Assembly (NCBI GenBank): GCA_026418195.1
Contig: JAOABU010000017.1
Location: 1 to 33,838, forward strand
From: Spirochaetota bacterium
GTDB lineage: Bacteria; Spirochaetota; Spirochaetia; DTKZ01
Length of the DNA stretch: 33,838 nucleotides
Reading direction: 5' to 3'
Below are positions 1 to 7,990 of the stretch, piece by piece. Below the pieces are notes generated by a model. It was not told where the DNA came from and searched no databases. It was given only the letters and a program-made list of their open reading frames with translations. Made by a program: the position numbers and the translations under genes. The first letter of the stretch is position 1. Each line of letters begins with the position of its first letter.

Positions 1-19
1 AGATGTGTATAAGAGACAG
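1..19. other. Tn5/Nextera mosaic-end sequence (library artefact)
   Basis: The first 19 bases read AGATGTGTATAAGAGACAG, identical to the Tn5 transposase mosaic end used in Nextera tagmentation libraries. It sits exactly at the left edge and genomic sequence starts at about base 20. It is untrimmed adapter, not a transposon end. The reading frame of the first gene must not be extended through it. Confidence 0.95.
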
Positions 20-20
20 C

Positions 21-158
21 ATCACCCATGGGAACCGAACCACGGTATTCAATAACGGGAAACCTGGAGAACTGACCACGACCCTCCAAAAGACCCTCAA
101 AGGGATTCAGTACGGAGCTATTCCGGATAAATTTGGCTGGATGGTTCCGATTGGGTAA
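21..158 (+). CDS. ilvE: Branched-chain amino acid aminotransferase, C-terminal fragment
   Basis: An open frame runs in from the left edge and stops at TAA 156-158, giving 45 residues of a C-terminus. It reads NGKPGEL, then LKGIQYGAIPDKFGW, then MVPIG. This resembles the end of class IV PLP-dependent branched-chain aminotransferases, whose tails carry a GKPGEL-like stretch followed by IQYG-x-I-D-x-FGW. The enzyme moves the amino group between glutamate and the branched-chain 2-oxo acids in valine, leucine and isoleucine metabolism. The catalytic lysine and PLP site lie outside the window. The fragment is cut by the contig edge, not by mutation, and converges on the mscS-like gene with 21 bases between them. 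I recognise it from a short stretch only. Confidence 0.7.
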   Translation: MTHGNRTTVFNNGKPGELTTTLQKTLKGIQYGAIPDKFGWMVPIG

Positions 159-179
159 GAACCGTACTGTCAATACAAC

Positions 180-1016
180 CTAACGGTCCTGCACGATCCG
201 AATGGGAATGGGCTCAGTAGCTGAACCCGCATAGAGAGTTCTATGGGGGAAGGGAATTTCGATATGTTCCCGATGGAAACGTTCCTTTATTTCCTCTAGG
301 AGAGTGTTTTTAAGGTTCAGAAAATCCTGCTTCTGAAACCACACACCCAATAGAAGTTGAATTCCCGAATCACCGAACCCCTGCAGGATCCATAAAGGTT
401 CTGGTTCCCGTAACGCATAGGGATTGGCCTCAACGATTTCCATGAGCAGTCTTCGTACCCGTTCCAAATCTTCCTTGTAAGCTATTTGGAAACTGATATC
501 CATCCGTCGAATAGGAAAACGCGTGATATTCGTCACCTCTGTATTTAACACCATCTGGTTGGGAATTCGAATAAACAGATTGTCGAAGGTGCGAATCTTG
601 ATGGACATAAGATCGATAGAACTGACAATCCCGGTCTTGTCTCCCACCTTGATAACATCACCCACCTCGAAGGGGCGTTCGGAAAGGAGAAAAATACCAC
701 TGATCATGTTGGATACACTCGTCTGAGAGGCGAATCCGATGGCTACTCCAATGATTCCTGCGGCTCCTAAAAGGGTAGATACATCCAAGCCTACCTGGCG
801 TAGCAAGGTGATCACCAGGAAAGTGGAAGCGATGTACAAAAGCACATTCCGCACAATAAGCTTGCTATGCTCAGAAAGGGGTTTCAGGAAGGTCTTTGAA
901 CTTAAATATAGGAGGAATCGTATAAGCCCAATTCCAACGAGTAGGGTTATTCCTACGTTCAACCCTTTCTGTATCACTTCCGAAGGGATATATTTCAACC
1001 AATCGAAGATTTTCAT
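180..1016 (-). CDS. mscS: MscS-family small-conductance mechanosensitive channel
   Basis: The 278-residue product has the size and layout of MscS. Two or three hydrophobic segments lie in the first 110 residues, followed by the Gly/Ala-rich pore helix around residues 84-110 (GAAGIIGVAIGFASQ) and the beta domain with RPFEVGDVIKVGDKTG. A C-terminal alpha/beta cytoplasmic domain follows. MscS channels sit in the inner membrane and open under tension to release solutes during hypo-osmotic shock. The start has an AGGAG site eight bases upstream. It is the third gene of a minus-strand unit, nine bases after the DUF432-like gene, and is probably transcribed from the sigma-28 promoter ahead of the TPR gene. 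An osmotic channel in a flagellar-type operon is unusual. Family assignment is secure; operon membership is inferred from spacing. Confidence 0.92.
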   Translation of the reverse strand: MKIFDWLKYIPSEVIQKGLNVGITLLVGIGLIRFLLYLSSKTFLKPLSEHSKLIVRNVLLYIASTFLVITLLRQVGLDVSTLLGAAGIIGVAIGFASQTSVSNMISGIFLLSERPFEVGDVIKVGDKTGIVSSIDLMSIKIRTFDNLFIRIPNQMVLNTEVTNITRFPIRRMDISFQIAYKEDLERVRRLLMEIVEANPYALREPEPLWILQGFGDSGIQLLLGVWFQKQDFLNLKNTLLEEIKERFHREHIEIPFPHRTLYAGSATEPIPIRIVQDR

Positions 1017-1025
1017 CCTTTACTC

Positions 1026-1865
1026 CTAGAAACCCGTGATGATCTTCAATAGACTAAAGGTGCGTTTAAAATACCAAATATCGGAGACCTGTCTAGGGGA
1101 TGCCAGTAGTTTGACCTTTGGTTCAAAAGAAGGTGGATGTTTCGAAGGTTCCACTACCGTTTCCTGTTCCGCTCCTTTGAAGATCACCTCACTCGCATTG
1201 GTCCAGATCCTGCTCTCGCCTCCATACAAGCTCAACACTTCCGTGTGGAGACAGATTTTGTCGAATGGAAGCTCTATAGTGGAGTCGTTGCGTATGCGGA
1301 GAGGGCAGATGGCAAAGAGGGGGTGTTCGGGGAGAGAATGAAAATCAGTAAAAAGCCGGGTTTCTGTAGCATAACAGAGTTCCCCAGAAACCGGATCGCC
1401 AAACCAAGTACTCTTCATCCGAAAGATGGGCATCTCGAATAGAAGCTTGGGAGAGACCTTCCTTCCAATGGGCCCAACCGTAAACCGTACCCATAGAGGG
1501 AAAAAAATAAAGAACTGTGCGATTTCACCGGGAAGGATCACAAGAAGACGGTCAGGTTTCACCACTAAGGGGCGATCGGGTATTGCCGGAAACGGATAGA
1601 GACAGGGAGCATTGCGGACTAGGTAGTGTTTCCATTCGGTCGTCATCGGTTTTTGTTCTTTGGCTATAGGCTCAATCTTAGAGATCGGCGCTGAGGTTCC
1701 CATGGTAAGAGGCTGGCTCCGATATTCAGTATGCACATGCCATTCTATATCGTACCGTTCTACCCAAATATCCAGATCCCCCAAAGAGAAACGGACACAG
1801 ACTCCTGATTCCAGCGGATAGGGATTCCAGATAGATAACTTCTCGGAAAAGGAAACGGATTCCAT
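1026..1865 (-). CDS. Conserved protein resembling DUF432; function unknown
   Basis: The product has 279 residues with no signal peptide and no clear membrane span. The middle contains a proline- and aromatic-rich part (VVKPDRLLVILPGEIAQFF) followed by WFGDPVSGELCYATETR, and later LSLYGGESRIW. This pattern reminds me of the DUF432 family, which has no known function. I hold that assignment at moderate strength because I cannot run a profile search. It lies 15 bases after the TPR gene and nine bases before the MscS gene, all on the same strand. No Shine-Dalgarno sequence precedes the ATG; instead GCCGATAT (1873-1880), resembling a sigma-28 -10 box, ends seven bases before it, but without a matching -35. 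Translational coupling to the TPR gene is the simplest explanation. Confidence 0.6.
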   Translation of the reverse strand: MESVSFSEKLSIWNPYPLESGVCVRFSLGDLDIWVERYDIEWHVHTEYRSQPLTMGTSAPISKIEPIAKEQKPMTTEWKHYLVRNAPCLYPFPAIPDRPLVVKPDRLLVILPGEIAQFFIFFPLWVRFTVGPIGRKVSPKLLFEMPIFRMKSTWFGDPVSGELCYATETRLFTDFHSLPEHPLFAICPLRIRNDSTIELPFDKICLHTEVLSLYGGESRIWTNASEVIFKGAEQETVVEPSKHPPSFEPKVKLLASPRQVSDIWYFKRTFSLLKIITGF

Positions 1866-1880
1866 ACTGTGTATATCGGC

Positions 1881-4823
1881 CTAGAACTCTTGATTCCGAA
1901 GATCTATCGGAATAGAAGGATAAATCTGTAGATCGTACGGCAAGGTTGGATTCAAGATCTTGCGCATATTCAAGTAAGCAAGGTTCTTAGTTTCTCCCCG
2001 CACTTTCGTTTCTCGATCCCTGGAAAAGTTCTCGTATAGCTCTATGGCATCGGTAAGAAACACGAGGGCTTCAGACGTCAAGTTCGGCCTTCGGGTTCGA
2101 TCTCCAAGGCGTTTCAGAGTTACTCCTAAATTGTTGTAGGTTTTCATCAACTTGACCACTAATGCTCGATCTTCCGGTTTGAGGTGAGGTTCCAGGAATC
2201 GAATTTTGCTCCGATCTTGGGTCAATTTTTCTACCAGATACTGATAGTAGCCAGAAGCAGCCGCATAATCATTCCGTTGGTATAGCGCGGTAGCTAAGGC
2301 AAATAGGACGTTTCGGTCCTCGGGAAACTTCGATTCAGTCTTTAAAAACTCGAGGATGGCCTGTTCATAGTTTCCAAAAAAATACAGGATGTACCCTTTT
2401 CGGTAGGACACTTCGGGATCCTGCACAAAGGATGCTTCCGCTTTCGTATACTGGGCCAACGCTTCCTGGAATTTTTGCCCCTCGTAATAGTATAGGTTCC
2501 CAAGCCCAACATAGAGGAGTCCCAAGGTTGGGTTAGGCTTCAAGAGACGAGTAGACACCGCTTCTTCGTAACGTCGGATGCCTTCCTGATAGGATCGTTC
2601 CGCCTCCAGCACTTCCCGTCTCTCCAACCGATAGTCCCCATCCCTTCTGTAGGTATCGATCAGTTTCCATATCTCCTTACGGGTAAGAGCGTTTTGTTTC
2701 TCCTTTTCTTGATAGAGATTCAAGGTTCGATCCAGGGCGATCCGTTCGTCTCGAGCTTTCCCTATAGTTCGGAATAGCCGGGCAAACTGATAGTGTACTT
2801 CAGCCACATTCGGATTTGCCTTCATGGCCCGTGTTAGAAGGGGTTGCACATCCTCCGTCTTACCTTTGTCGATCAGGTACCCTGCCAACATGGCGTACCG
2901 ATGGACATCGATTTCCAGTTTTTCCTTCTTTTCGAAGTATTCTTTCAATCGATTCACTTCTGCGAACTCATCCGTGAGAATGAAAAGCTCGAGAAATCGA
3001 AAGAGAATGGTATCCTTGTCCCCATACCGCTGTAAGAGGGTACCATAGGTTTTTCTAGCTTCCTGGTATTTTTGCGGGTCTACATCCGCCCATCGGAGGT
3101 AATTATCCCCCAATGCGAGGAGTCCCTGCCAATGGTAGAGGTCTACATTCAAGAGTTTCTTCAGGATCTTTTCTGCTTTTTCATAGTTTTCCAAAACCCG
3201 AGATTCAAGATCCCCATAGGATAGAACTCCCCGTTCGAAATAGGAGTCCTTCTTACGTTCCGTCCAGATTTTCGTCCGCGGGTGGATATAATCGGCGTAA
3301 TGGGCCAGGAGTTCTTCATACTTTGCTTGGGCAAGAGCATACTGTTTCTTCTTCACGAAAAGGTCTGCATACCGAAAGTACCATTCCTTGTCATCCCAAA
3401 TCCGATATGCTCGCTCGAAGTATCCATTCCCTTCCCGGTATCGGTCTGACTCGATCAGTGCATACCCTTGACGGAAGAGGGAGCGAGCATAGAGGGGTCT
3501 GTAAATATAGAGATATGCGCCATAGAAAAGAACCCCGGTAGCCAACGCTGAAGCCAGAGCTAACCTGAGGATGGGTAGGAACTTCTCTCGAAGGATGTAG
3601 GCTAGGGTTTCTTTTTCCGCTTCGTAGGCATACCCGGTTCGTTTCTCGTACCCCTTAGGAACCTTAATAGGACGACCTAACAGTTTTCCTGTGAAGGAAG
3701 CGATGGTGGAAAGGCTTTCCCCGGCCAAGAGGTATCGGATCAACTTGATCTGGTCTTCATCTGTTGCCTTGTTTCCACCGACTACCTCCTCTATGGCTCG
3801 TCTAAGATTCAACGGGAGGTCAGAAAGGGTTTTCTTGAATCGTTCAAACTCCTCGTCTGAAAGGGAAAACTCCTCCTCTTCCGCAACCGCTGCTATGACT
3901 TCCGCAGCACCGGCAGGGATATTGATGGTGGGCTCTTCTTCCTTTGCTTCTTCAGCTTCCAGAAGGCCAAACTCCGCTCCAAAATCTCCTAGACTGAACT
4001 CTTCCCCACCCAGTTCATCCACAGAGATTTCTTCCAATTCACCTTCTTCTTTCTCCCCTCTTTCCTCCATCGGAGCTTCCACTGAAGGAGGAGGCTGGAC
4101 AGACGGCTCCGCTTCTACCTTGCTCTCTTCAAAGAAGAACCCCTCTTCGAAGGAGGGCGTCTCTTCGATCCCTTTCCCTGGAACAACCTCTTCTGTTGAA
4201 ACAGCGCCCTCTTTGGGTAGCAAGGATTCTTCGAACGGGACCTCTTCTGGAAAGGGAAACTCTTCCGCTGTCTCCGCTTTTTCAGGTGTTGGCGCCTCCC
4301 CTTCTTCTTGGGCAGGCGCTTCCTCTTCCACCACAGGGAACTCCGGCATCTCGAACTCTTCTAGCGAAGGTTCTTGTTCTGGGCCCCCTTTCACAGGAAC
4401 CTCTTCTTCGAAGCTGAACTCCAAGGGTTCCGAGAGGCCTTCTTCTATCGATGGGGGATATGGCTCTTTAGAGGGACCTTCTTGAGGAAACCCCTCTGAC
4501 GGAAGTTCTTCTTCAAAATCGACAGGGAGTCCTTCTTCCTGCAGGGGTTCTCCGGGGGAAGTCCCTTCAAACTCAACGCCTGTCGTTTTCTCCTGCAGAA
4601 ATTGGTCAAGAGGGATTTCTTCAGATGCTTCCTCGGAGGTTGGTTCTACTGTCCCTTCGTCCAAGGGGATCCCTTCGAACAATTCTGCCAGATCAGCAGA
4701 AAGACCTTCCTCCGGTCTAGGTACCGGTTCTAAAGTTTCTCCTTTCTCGGCCAATACCTCCGGTTCATGGCCTGCTTCATAGAGTTTGGAGGCAAACTGT
4801 TCGATATCTTCTAATCGAGGCAT
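1881..4823 (-). CDS. Large TPR protein with acidic cytoplasmic domain and one membrane span; FlcA-like flagellar collar candidate
   Basis: The 980-residue product has three parts. Residues 1 to about 310 are extremely rich in Glu and Pro and look disordered. Residues 320-415 form a small, more ordered region. A single hydrophobic segment at about 417-441 (LALASALATGVLFYGAYLYI) is followed by about 500 residues of TPR-like helical repeats, for example FRQGYALIESDRYREGNGYF. There is no signal peptide, so the acidic part should be cytoplasmic and the repeats periplasmic. This layout is what I know of Borrelia BB0326 (FlcA), which builds the periplasmic flagellar collar and helps stator assembly. 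A sigma-28 promoter directly upstream supports a flagellar role. The exact orthology is inference; other spirochaetal TPR proteins are possible. The start has AAAGGG seven bases upstream. Confidence 0.8.
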   Translation of the reverse strand: MPRLEDIEQFASKLYEAGHEPEVLAEKGETLEPVPRPEEGLSADLAELFEGIPLDEGTVEPTSEEASEEIPLDQFLQEKTTGVEFEGTSPGEPLQEEGLPVDFEEELPSEGFPQEGPSKEPYPPSIEEGLSEPLEFSFEEEVPVKGGPEQEPSLEEFEMPEFPVVEEEAPAQEEGEAPTPEKAETAEEFPFPEEVPFEESLLPKEGAVSTEEVVPGKGIEETPSFEEGFFFEESKVEAEPSVQPPPSVEAPMEERGEKEEGELEEISVDELGGEEFSLGDFGAEFGLLEAEEAKEEEPTINIPAGAAEVIAAVAEEEEFSLSDEEFERFKKTLSDLPLNLRRAIEEVVGGNKATDEDQIKLIRYLLAGESLSTIASFTGKLLGRPIKVPKGYEKRTGYAYEAEKETLAYILREKFLPILRLALASALATGVLFYGAYLYIYRPLYARSLFRQGYALIESDRYREGNGYFERAYRIWDDKEWYFRYADLFVKKKQYALAQAKYEELLAHYADYIHPRTKIWTERKKDSYFERGVLSYGDLESRVLENYEKAEKILKKLLNVDLYHWQGLLALGDNYLRWADVDPQKYQEARKTYGTLLQRYGDKDTILFRFLELFILTDEFAEVNRLKEYFEKKEKLEIDVHRYAMLAGYLIDKGKTEDVQPLLTRAMKANPNVAEVHYQFARLFRTIGKARDERIALDRTLNLYQEKEKQNALTRKEIWKLIDTYRRDGDYRLERREVLEAERSYQEGIRRYEEAVSTRLLKPNPTLGLLYVGLGNLYYYEGQKFQEALAQYTKAEASFVQDPEVSYRKGYILYFFGNYEQAILEFLKTESKFPEDRNVLFALATALYQRNDYAAASGYYQYLVEKLTQDRSKIRFLEPHLKPEDRALVVKLMKTYNNLGVTLKRLGDRTRRPNLTSEALVFLTDAIELYENFSRDRETKVRGETKNLAYLNMRKILNPTLPYDLQIYPSIPIDLRNQEF

Positions 4824-4840
4824 TTGAACCCTTTACGTCA

Positions 4841-4867
4841 TTTTCGGCTAATACCAAAGATGCTTTA
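4841..4867 (-). promoter_or_regulatory. Sigma-28 (FliA) promoter for the TPR/DUF432/MscS operon
   Basis: On the minus strand TAAA (4867-4864) is followed by exactly 15 bases and then GCCGAAAA (4848-4841). The enterobacterial FliA consensus is TAAA-N15-GCCGATAA, so the -35 is complete and the -10 matches at seven of eight positions. The -10 ends 17 bases before the ATG, giving a leader of roughly ten bases that contains the AAAGGG ribosome site. Confidence 0.75.
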
Positions 4868-4921
4868 CCTATCCATCCTTTCTTCCGAAATTCATGGTAA
4901 CAGGATATCAGGAAACACACA

Positions 4922-5626
4922 ATGCGCAAGTACTCCATACTTATAGCCTTACTAGCGACTATCAACATCCTTGCCATTGCTTCAGATTCGGAGGGCGATC
5001 TTCATATCAAAGTGATGCGAACCTTGAAGGCAGTTCCTCCAGAGCTCTACAATGGATATGCATTTTTCACCTTCCAACCCCAAACCTCTGTTCGATATGT
5101 GGGCATCGCCTTCCTGCATGAACAATTCCGAAGAGTTCACCTGTTTCAACGGAATGATAAAGGAGTGCTTTTTTTTACGTATCGTATCCCAGAAGGGATG
5201 ACTCACCTTGATTACCGCCTCGTCGTTGATGGTCTATGGATTACGGATCCCCTCAATCCTAATTCCTATCAGGATTCCCAGGGAATCTCCATATCCCGTT
5301 TTGAGTTTCTCAAAGAACAGGTAAGCATTACTTCTCGAAGCCCAATCATCAGGGAGGAAGAACAAAAGGTAGTATTCCTATTTCAAGCAGAACCAGGGAA
5401 GGATATTTACCTTACGGGATCCTTTGCCCGATGGGACCCGTATCTCTACCGGATGGAAGAGGTACGACCGGGGTTGTATACCCTAAGTCTTCGATTGCTT
5501 CCGGGTACCCACTTCTACGCTTTCTACAAGGACGGCAAACGGATACGGGACCCCCTTAACAAGGAATGGAGAAAGAGTAAAGAAGGGCAGGAAGCTTCGA
5601 TTCTGATCGTTCCGCCCCGATCCTAA
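4922..5626 (+). CDS. Exported protein with two tandem CBM48/AMPK-type glycogen-binding-like folds
   Basis: The product has 234 residues. The first 20 or so form a signal peptide (basic MRK, hydrophobic core SILIALLATINILAIA, small residues before the cut). Two similar beta-sandwich units follow at about residues 49-121 and 143-205. The second contains DIYLTGSFARWDPYLYRM and then LPGTHFYAFYKDGKRIRD, the usual pattern of CBM48/AMPK1 glycogen-binding modules. Both units end in the same short motif (ITDPLN and IRDPLN), which suggests an internal duplication. No catalytic domain is present. The start has AGGAA at a good distance. It is divergent from the TPR gene and 40 bases upstream of the HAD gene. 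The ligand is unknown, and the first unit is degenerate enough to be structural only. Confidence 0.72.
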   Translation: MRKYSILIALLATINILAIASDSEGDLHIKVMRTLKAVPPELYNGYAFFTFQPQTSVRYVGIAFLHEQFRRVHLFQRNDKGVLFFTYRIPEGMTHLDYRLVVDGLWITDPLNPNSYQDSQGISISRFEFLKEQVSITSRSPIIREEEQKVVFLFQAEPGKDIYLTGSFARWDPYLYRMEEVRPGLYTLSLRLLPGTHFYAFYKDGKRIRDPLNKEWRKSKEGQEASILIVPPRS

Positions 5627-5630
5627 CACC

Positions 5631-5660
5631 TTGAGTTCCTTCACGGCTTTATGATTAAAT
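5631..5660 (+). promoter_or_regulatory. Possible promoter ending next to the HAD gene start
   Basis: TTGAGT (5631-5636) lies 18 bases from TTAAAT (5655-5660), or 17 bases from ATTAAA. Only six bases separate TTAAAT from the GTG start. No Shine-Dalgarno sequence is visible, so a leaderless transcript is possible. The hexamers are weak matches, so this is tentative. Confidence 0.35.
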
Positions 5661-5666
5661 GGACAA

Positions 5667-6308
5667 GTGATTCGGGCTATCCTATTCGATCTAGATAATA
5701 CCCTGTATCCCGCATCCTCTGGGTTGGATCGAGAAATCGATCGAAGAATGACAGTTTTTGTCGCCCGATACTTAGGAATTTCTGAAAAAGAGGCCCATGT
5801 GCTACGGAAAACCGATGCGCGTGTGTATGGTACTACCCTCCAGTGGCTTCGGGAAATGTATGGGTTTCACGACATTGAAGCCTACATGACCGAAGTGCAC
5901 CCAACAAATGTATCTTCCTTTTTATCCTACAACCCAAAGTTGGAAGAGATGTTGAGTTCACTACCCTATCCAAAGGTGATCCTTACCAATTCACCGTTGG
6001 AACATGCAGATCGGGTACTAGAGTGCCTTAAGATACGGTCTTATTTCGATGCCGTACTGGATATCCGGTTCAATCAGTTTCGTGGTAAGCCGTATCCGGA
6101 AGCTTACTATCGGGCGGTACACCTCCTCGGGACCCAAGTCGAGGAAGTTCTGTTTGTGGATGATCTACTCCCTTACCTCACTGCGTTCAAAGCCCTGGGA
6201 GGACATCCCCTATTGATAGACGAAGAGGGGAACCATACGGATATAGGGATTCCTGCAATTCCCACAGTAATAGATTTACCCTTGTACCTGAGCAGTCTGG
6301 CTTCCTAA
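5667..6308 (+). CDS. HAD-superfamily hydrolase, pyrimidine 5'-nucleotidase-like
   Basis: The 213-residue product carries all four HAD motifs: motif I FDLDNTLY with Asp8 and Asp10, motif II around ILTNSPLEHA, the lysine in GKPYPEAY, and motif IV LFVDDLLPYL. The opening LFDLDNTLYP and the helical cap just after it resemble the SDT1/Phm8-like pyrimidine 5'-nucleotidase subgroup. These are cytoplasmic Mg-dependent phosphatases that use an aspartyl-phosphate intermediate. The real substrate cannot be read from sequence. The start is GTG, chosen because MIRAILFDLDN begins directly at motif I. No Shine-Dalgarno sequence precedes it. It converges on pssA with 29 bases between the two genes. Confidence 0.85.
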   Translation: MIRAILFDLDNTLYPASSGLDREIDRRMTVFVARYLGISEKEAHVLRKTDARVYGTTLQWLREMYGFHDIEAYMTEVHPTNVSSFLSYNPKLEEMLSSLPYPKVILTNSPLEHADRVLECLKIRSYFDAVLDIRFNQFRGKPYPEAYYRAVHLLGTQVEEVLFVDDLLPYLTAFKALGGHPLLIDEEGNHTDIGIPAIPTVIDLPLYLSSLAS

Positions 6309-6337
6309 GGGAGGAAACATCATAAAAAGGCCGATAA

Positions 6338-7279
6338 TTAAGTAGGAACTGACGGATTAGAGGCTTCAGATCCCTCTTTCAGACGTTTTTGCTTCGAGTG
6401 GATAATCCAAGCTCGTATGGCTCCCCATATAGCGTACCCACAGAAACCTACTACGGCGGCAAGCTGTAGATTCCATGCTGCAAACAGAATCGCCACCGAA
6501 GCCCAGATGAAACTGGAAAAAGGTTTTTTGCCTTTGAAATACACGTTCACCACATGGGGATAACGGACTCGGGTGACCATTAAAACCGCAGCGGCAATTG
6601 TAGCAATAGGAAGAATCCAGTAAATGGCTCCATCCACCCAGGTGTAAAGAGTTTCGTATCGGTTTAGGAACTTCGGAAGAAAGTCTTGTTGAAAAACCAC
6701 GAGGCTTACAATGATTCCGGCAGCTGCTGGTGAAGGGAGGCCAGAAAACGTCATGTGGGCACTCTCATCCTCCTCATTCTCTACATTAAACCTAGCCAAT
6801 CGTATGATGGTACCGCACACATATACCACTGCACAGAAACCAATCGTCTTTAACACCAACCCTTGGAAGAATAGGGAGGAAAAAGAGATGCTCCGAACTT
6901 TCAGTTCCATTACCTTTAGCATGAGAAATGCAGGGGCCACACCGAAACTGATAGCGTCCGATAAGCTATCTAGCTGTCCGCCAAAACTAGTGGTGGACTT
7001 ACTCAACCGGGCCACCCGACCATCCAGCATGTCCGCTACCATGGCCAAGAACACCATATACCCAGCCATGGCAAAAAAGGTTAGCCCGAACCGTTGATTC
7101 AGCGGCCGTTCGAAGCTAGCCGCACGGCTCGTGTAGCTGATAGCGATAAACCCAGCGATCCCATTCATCAATGTTATAAGGGAGGGAAGAATCGCTATGT
7201 AGCGCAACCTTTGTCTAGGTGGTTTGCCTTCAGTTTCGCTCTTTGCCTTTCGTCGTAGAAAATGTCGTAATTTCCCCAT
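6338..7279 (-). CDS. pssA: CDP-diacylglycerol-serine O-phosphatidyltransferase
   Basis: The 313-residue integral membrane protein contains the full CDP-alcohol phosphotransferase signature, DG-x2-AR-x8-G-x3-D-x3-D, at residues 86-108 (DGRVAR, then GGQLDSLSD). Six or more hydrophobic helices follow. It joins serine to the phosphatidyl group of CDP-diacylglycerol to give phosphatidylserine. Psd, encoded immediately upstream, then decarboxylates this to phosphatidylethanolamine. Pairing with psd is what distinguishes it from phosphatidylglycerophosphate synthase relatives. An AGGA site lies six bases before the ATG. The 32-base gap after psd indicates one transcript. The C-terminal tail of about 25 residues is basic and polar and probably cytoplasmic. 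Confidence 0.92.
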   Translation of the reverse strand: MGKLRHFLRRKAKSETEGKPPRQRLRYIAILPSLITLMNGIAGFIAISYTSRAASFERPLNQRFGLTFFAMAGYMVFLAMVADMLDGRVARLSKSTTSFGGQLDSLSDAISFGVAPAFLMLKVMELKVRSISFSSLFFQGLVLKTIGFCAVVYVCGTIIRLARFNVENEEDESAHMTFSGLPSPAAAGIIVSLVVFQQDFLPKFLNRYETLYTWVDGAIYWILPIATIAAAVLMVTRVRYPHVVNVYFKGKKPFSSFIWASVAILFAAWNLQLAAVVGFCGYAIWGAIRAWIIHSKQKRLKEGSEASNPSVPT

Positions 7280-7311
7280 TCCGTTCCTGCCTAATGTGTT
7301 TCACACCGGAA

Positions 7312-7983
7312 TTATTGATACCGGGCAAGACTCGACAGCCCTGCTTTCACCTTATCCCCTACTTTCACGTCCACCGTTACCGTGTTCTCCCTGGGTAGGT
7401 AAAGCTCGGTCCTAGAACCAAATTTGATCATCCCGAATCGTTCACCCTGCTGTAAGGTCTCTCCTGGAGACACGGAACAAACGATTCGTCGAGCTATGGC
7501 TCCACTAATCTGACGCACTAACAAGGGGGACTTTGGATCGGACAATCGTTCCATATATACGTCGTTGGACTCATTCACTTTTCCTGAATCCGGGGACATG
7601 GCGTTTTTGAAAGCACCCTTCCGGTATTCGATCCGAGTTATCCGAACAGCACAGGGAGCTCGATTGATATGTACATTGAAAACGCTGAGAAAAATCCCTA
7701 TTCGCAAAGCAGGAACTCCTAGGGGTGAATCGAGCACCTCCGTGATATCCGTTACCGTCCCATCGGCAGGGGAAAGGAGAACCTTTTCATCCCTTGGTAC
7801 CTGTCGCTCTGGGTCCCGAAAGAAAGCGAGGGTAAAGATGAATAACACCCCAAGAACCCCTTCCAAAAGAAGGAGGGTGCCTGAAGGTTTTACCCAAAGG
7901 AAGAGGAGAATCATTCCTAACAGAATTATTCCCGGGTAGATAATTACCTGGGGAAAGCCATATTTTGTTATGGGAAGCTTCAT
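7312..7983 (-). CDS. psd: Phosphatidylserine decarboxylase, short form
   Basis: The short-type decarboxylase has one or two N-terminal membrane segments (from YPGIILLGMILLFLWV) followed by a compact domain with LLSPADGTV, FLSVFNVHINRAP and the self-cleavage site KFGSRTELYLP near the C-terminus. Cleavage between Gly and Ser makes the pyruvoyl group that removes CO2 from phosphatidylserine. I place the start at ATG 7981-7983, giving 223 residues (MKLPITKYG). The longer reading from a TTG at 8017-8019 would begin inside the terminator hairpin of the trpB2 gene. No Shine-Dalgarno sequence precedes this ATG; a -10 box ends seven bases before it, so the mRNA may be leaderless. Cotranscribed with pssA. 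Confidence 0.9.
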   Translation of the reverse strand: MKLPITKYGFPQVIIYPGIILLGMILLFLWVKPSGTLLLLEGVLGVLFIFTLAFFRDPERQVPRDEKVLLSPADGTVTDITEVLDSPLGVPALRIGIFLSVFNVHINRAPCAVRITRIEYRKGAFKNAMSPDSGKVNESNDVYMERLSDPKSPLLVRQISGAIARRIVCSVSPGETLQQGERFGMIKFGSRTELYLPRENTVTVDVKVGDKVKAGLSSLARYQ

Positions 7984-7990
7984 TGGCGGA

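Noticed and set aside
1873-1880. GCCGATAT on the minus strand, seven bases before the DUF432-like start
   Set aside because: It resembles a sigma-28 -10 box, but no TAAA lies 14-16 bases upstream. The gene is better explained as part of the TPR operon.
3691-4485. 264-codon plus-strand open frame rich in Ser and Pro, opposite the acidic part of the TPR gene
   Set aside because: It is the mirror of Glu-rich codons: the reverse strand of GAA/GAG/TCC runs stays open. No ribosome site and low-complexity content.
4816-4832. GGTTCAAATG on the minus strand, resembling a tRNA T-loop
   Set aside because: No matching stems, anticodon arm or acceptor. It is the leader and start codon of the TPR gene.
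6330-6337. GCCGATAA, a perfect sigma-28 -10 box on the plus strand between the HAD and pssA genes
   Set aside because: No TAAA lies 14-16 bases upstream, and transcription would run antisense into pssA. Probably chance.
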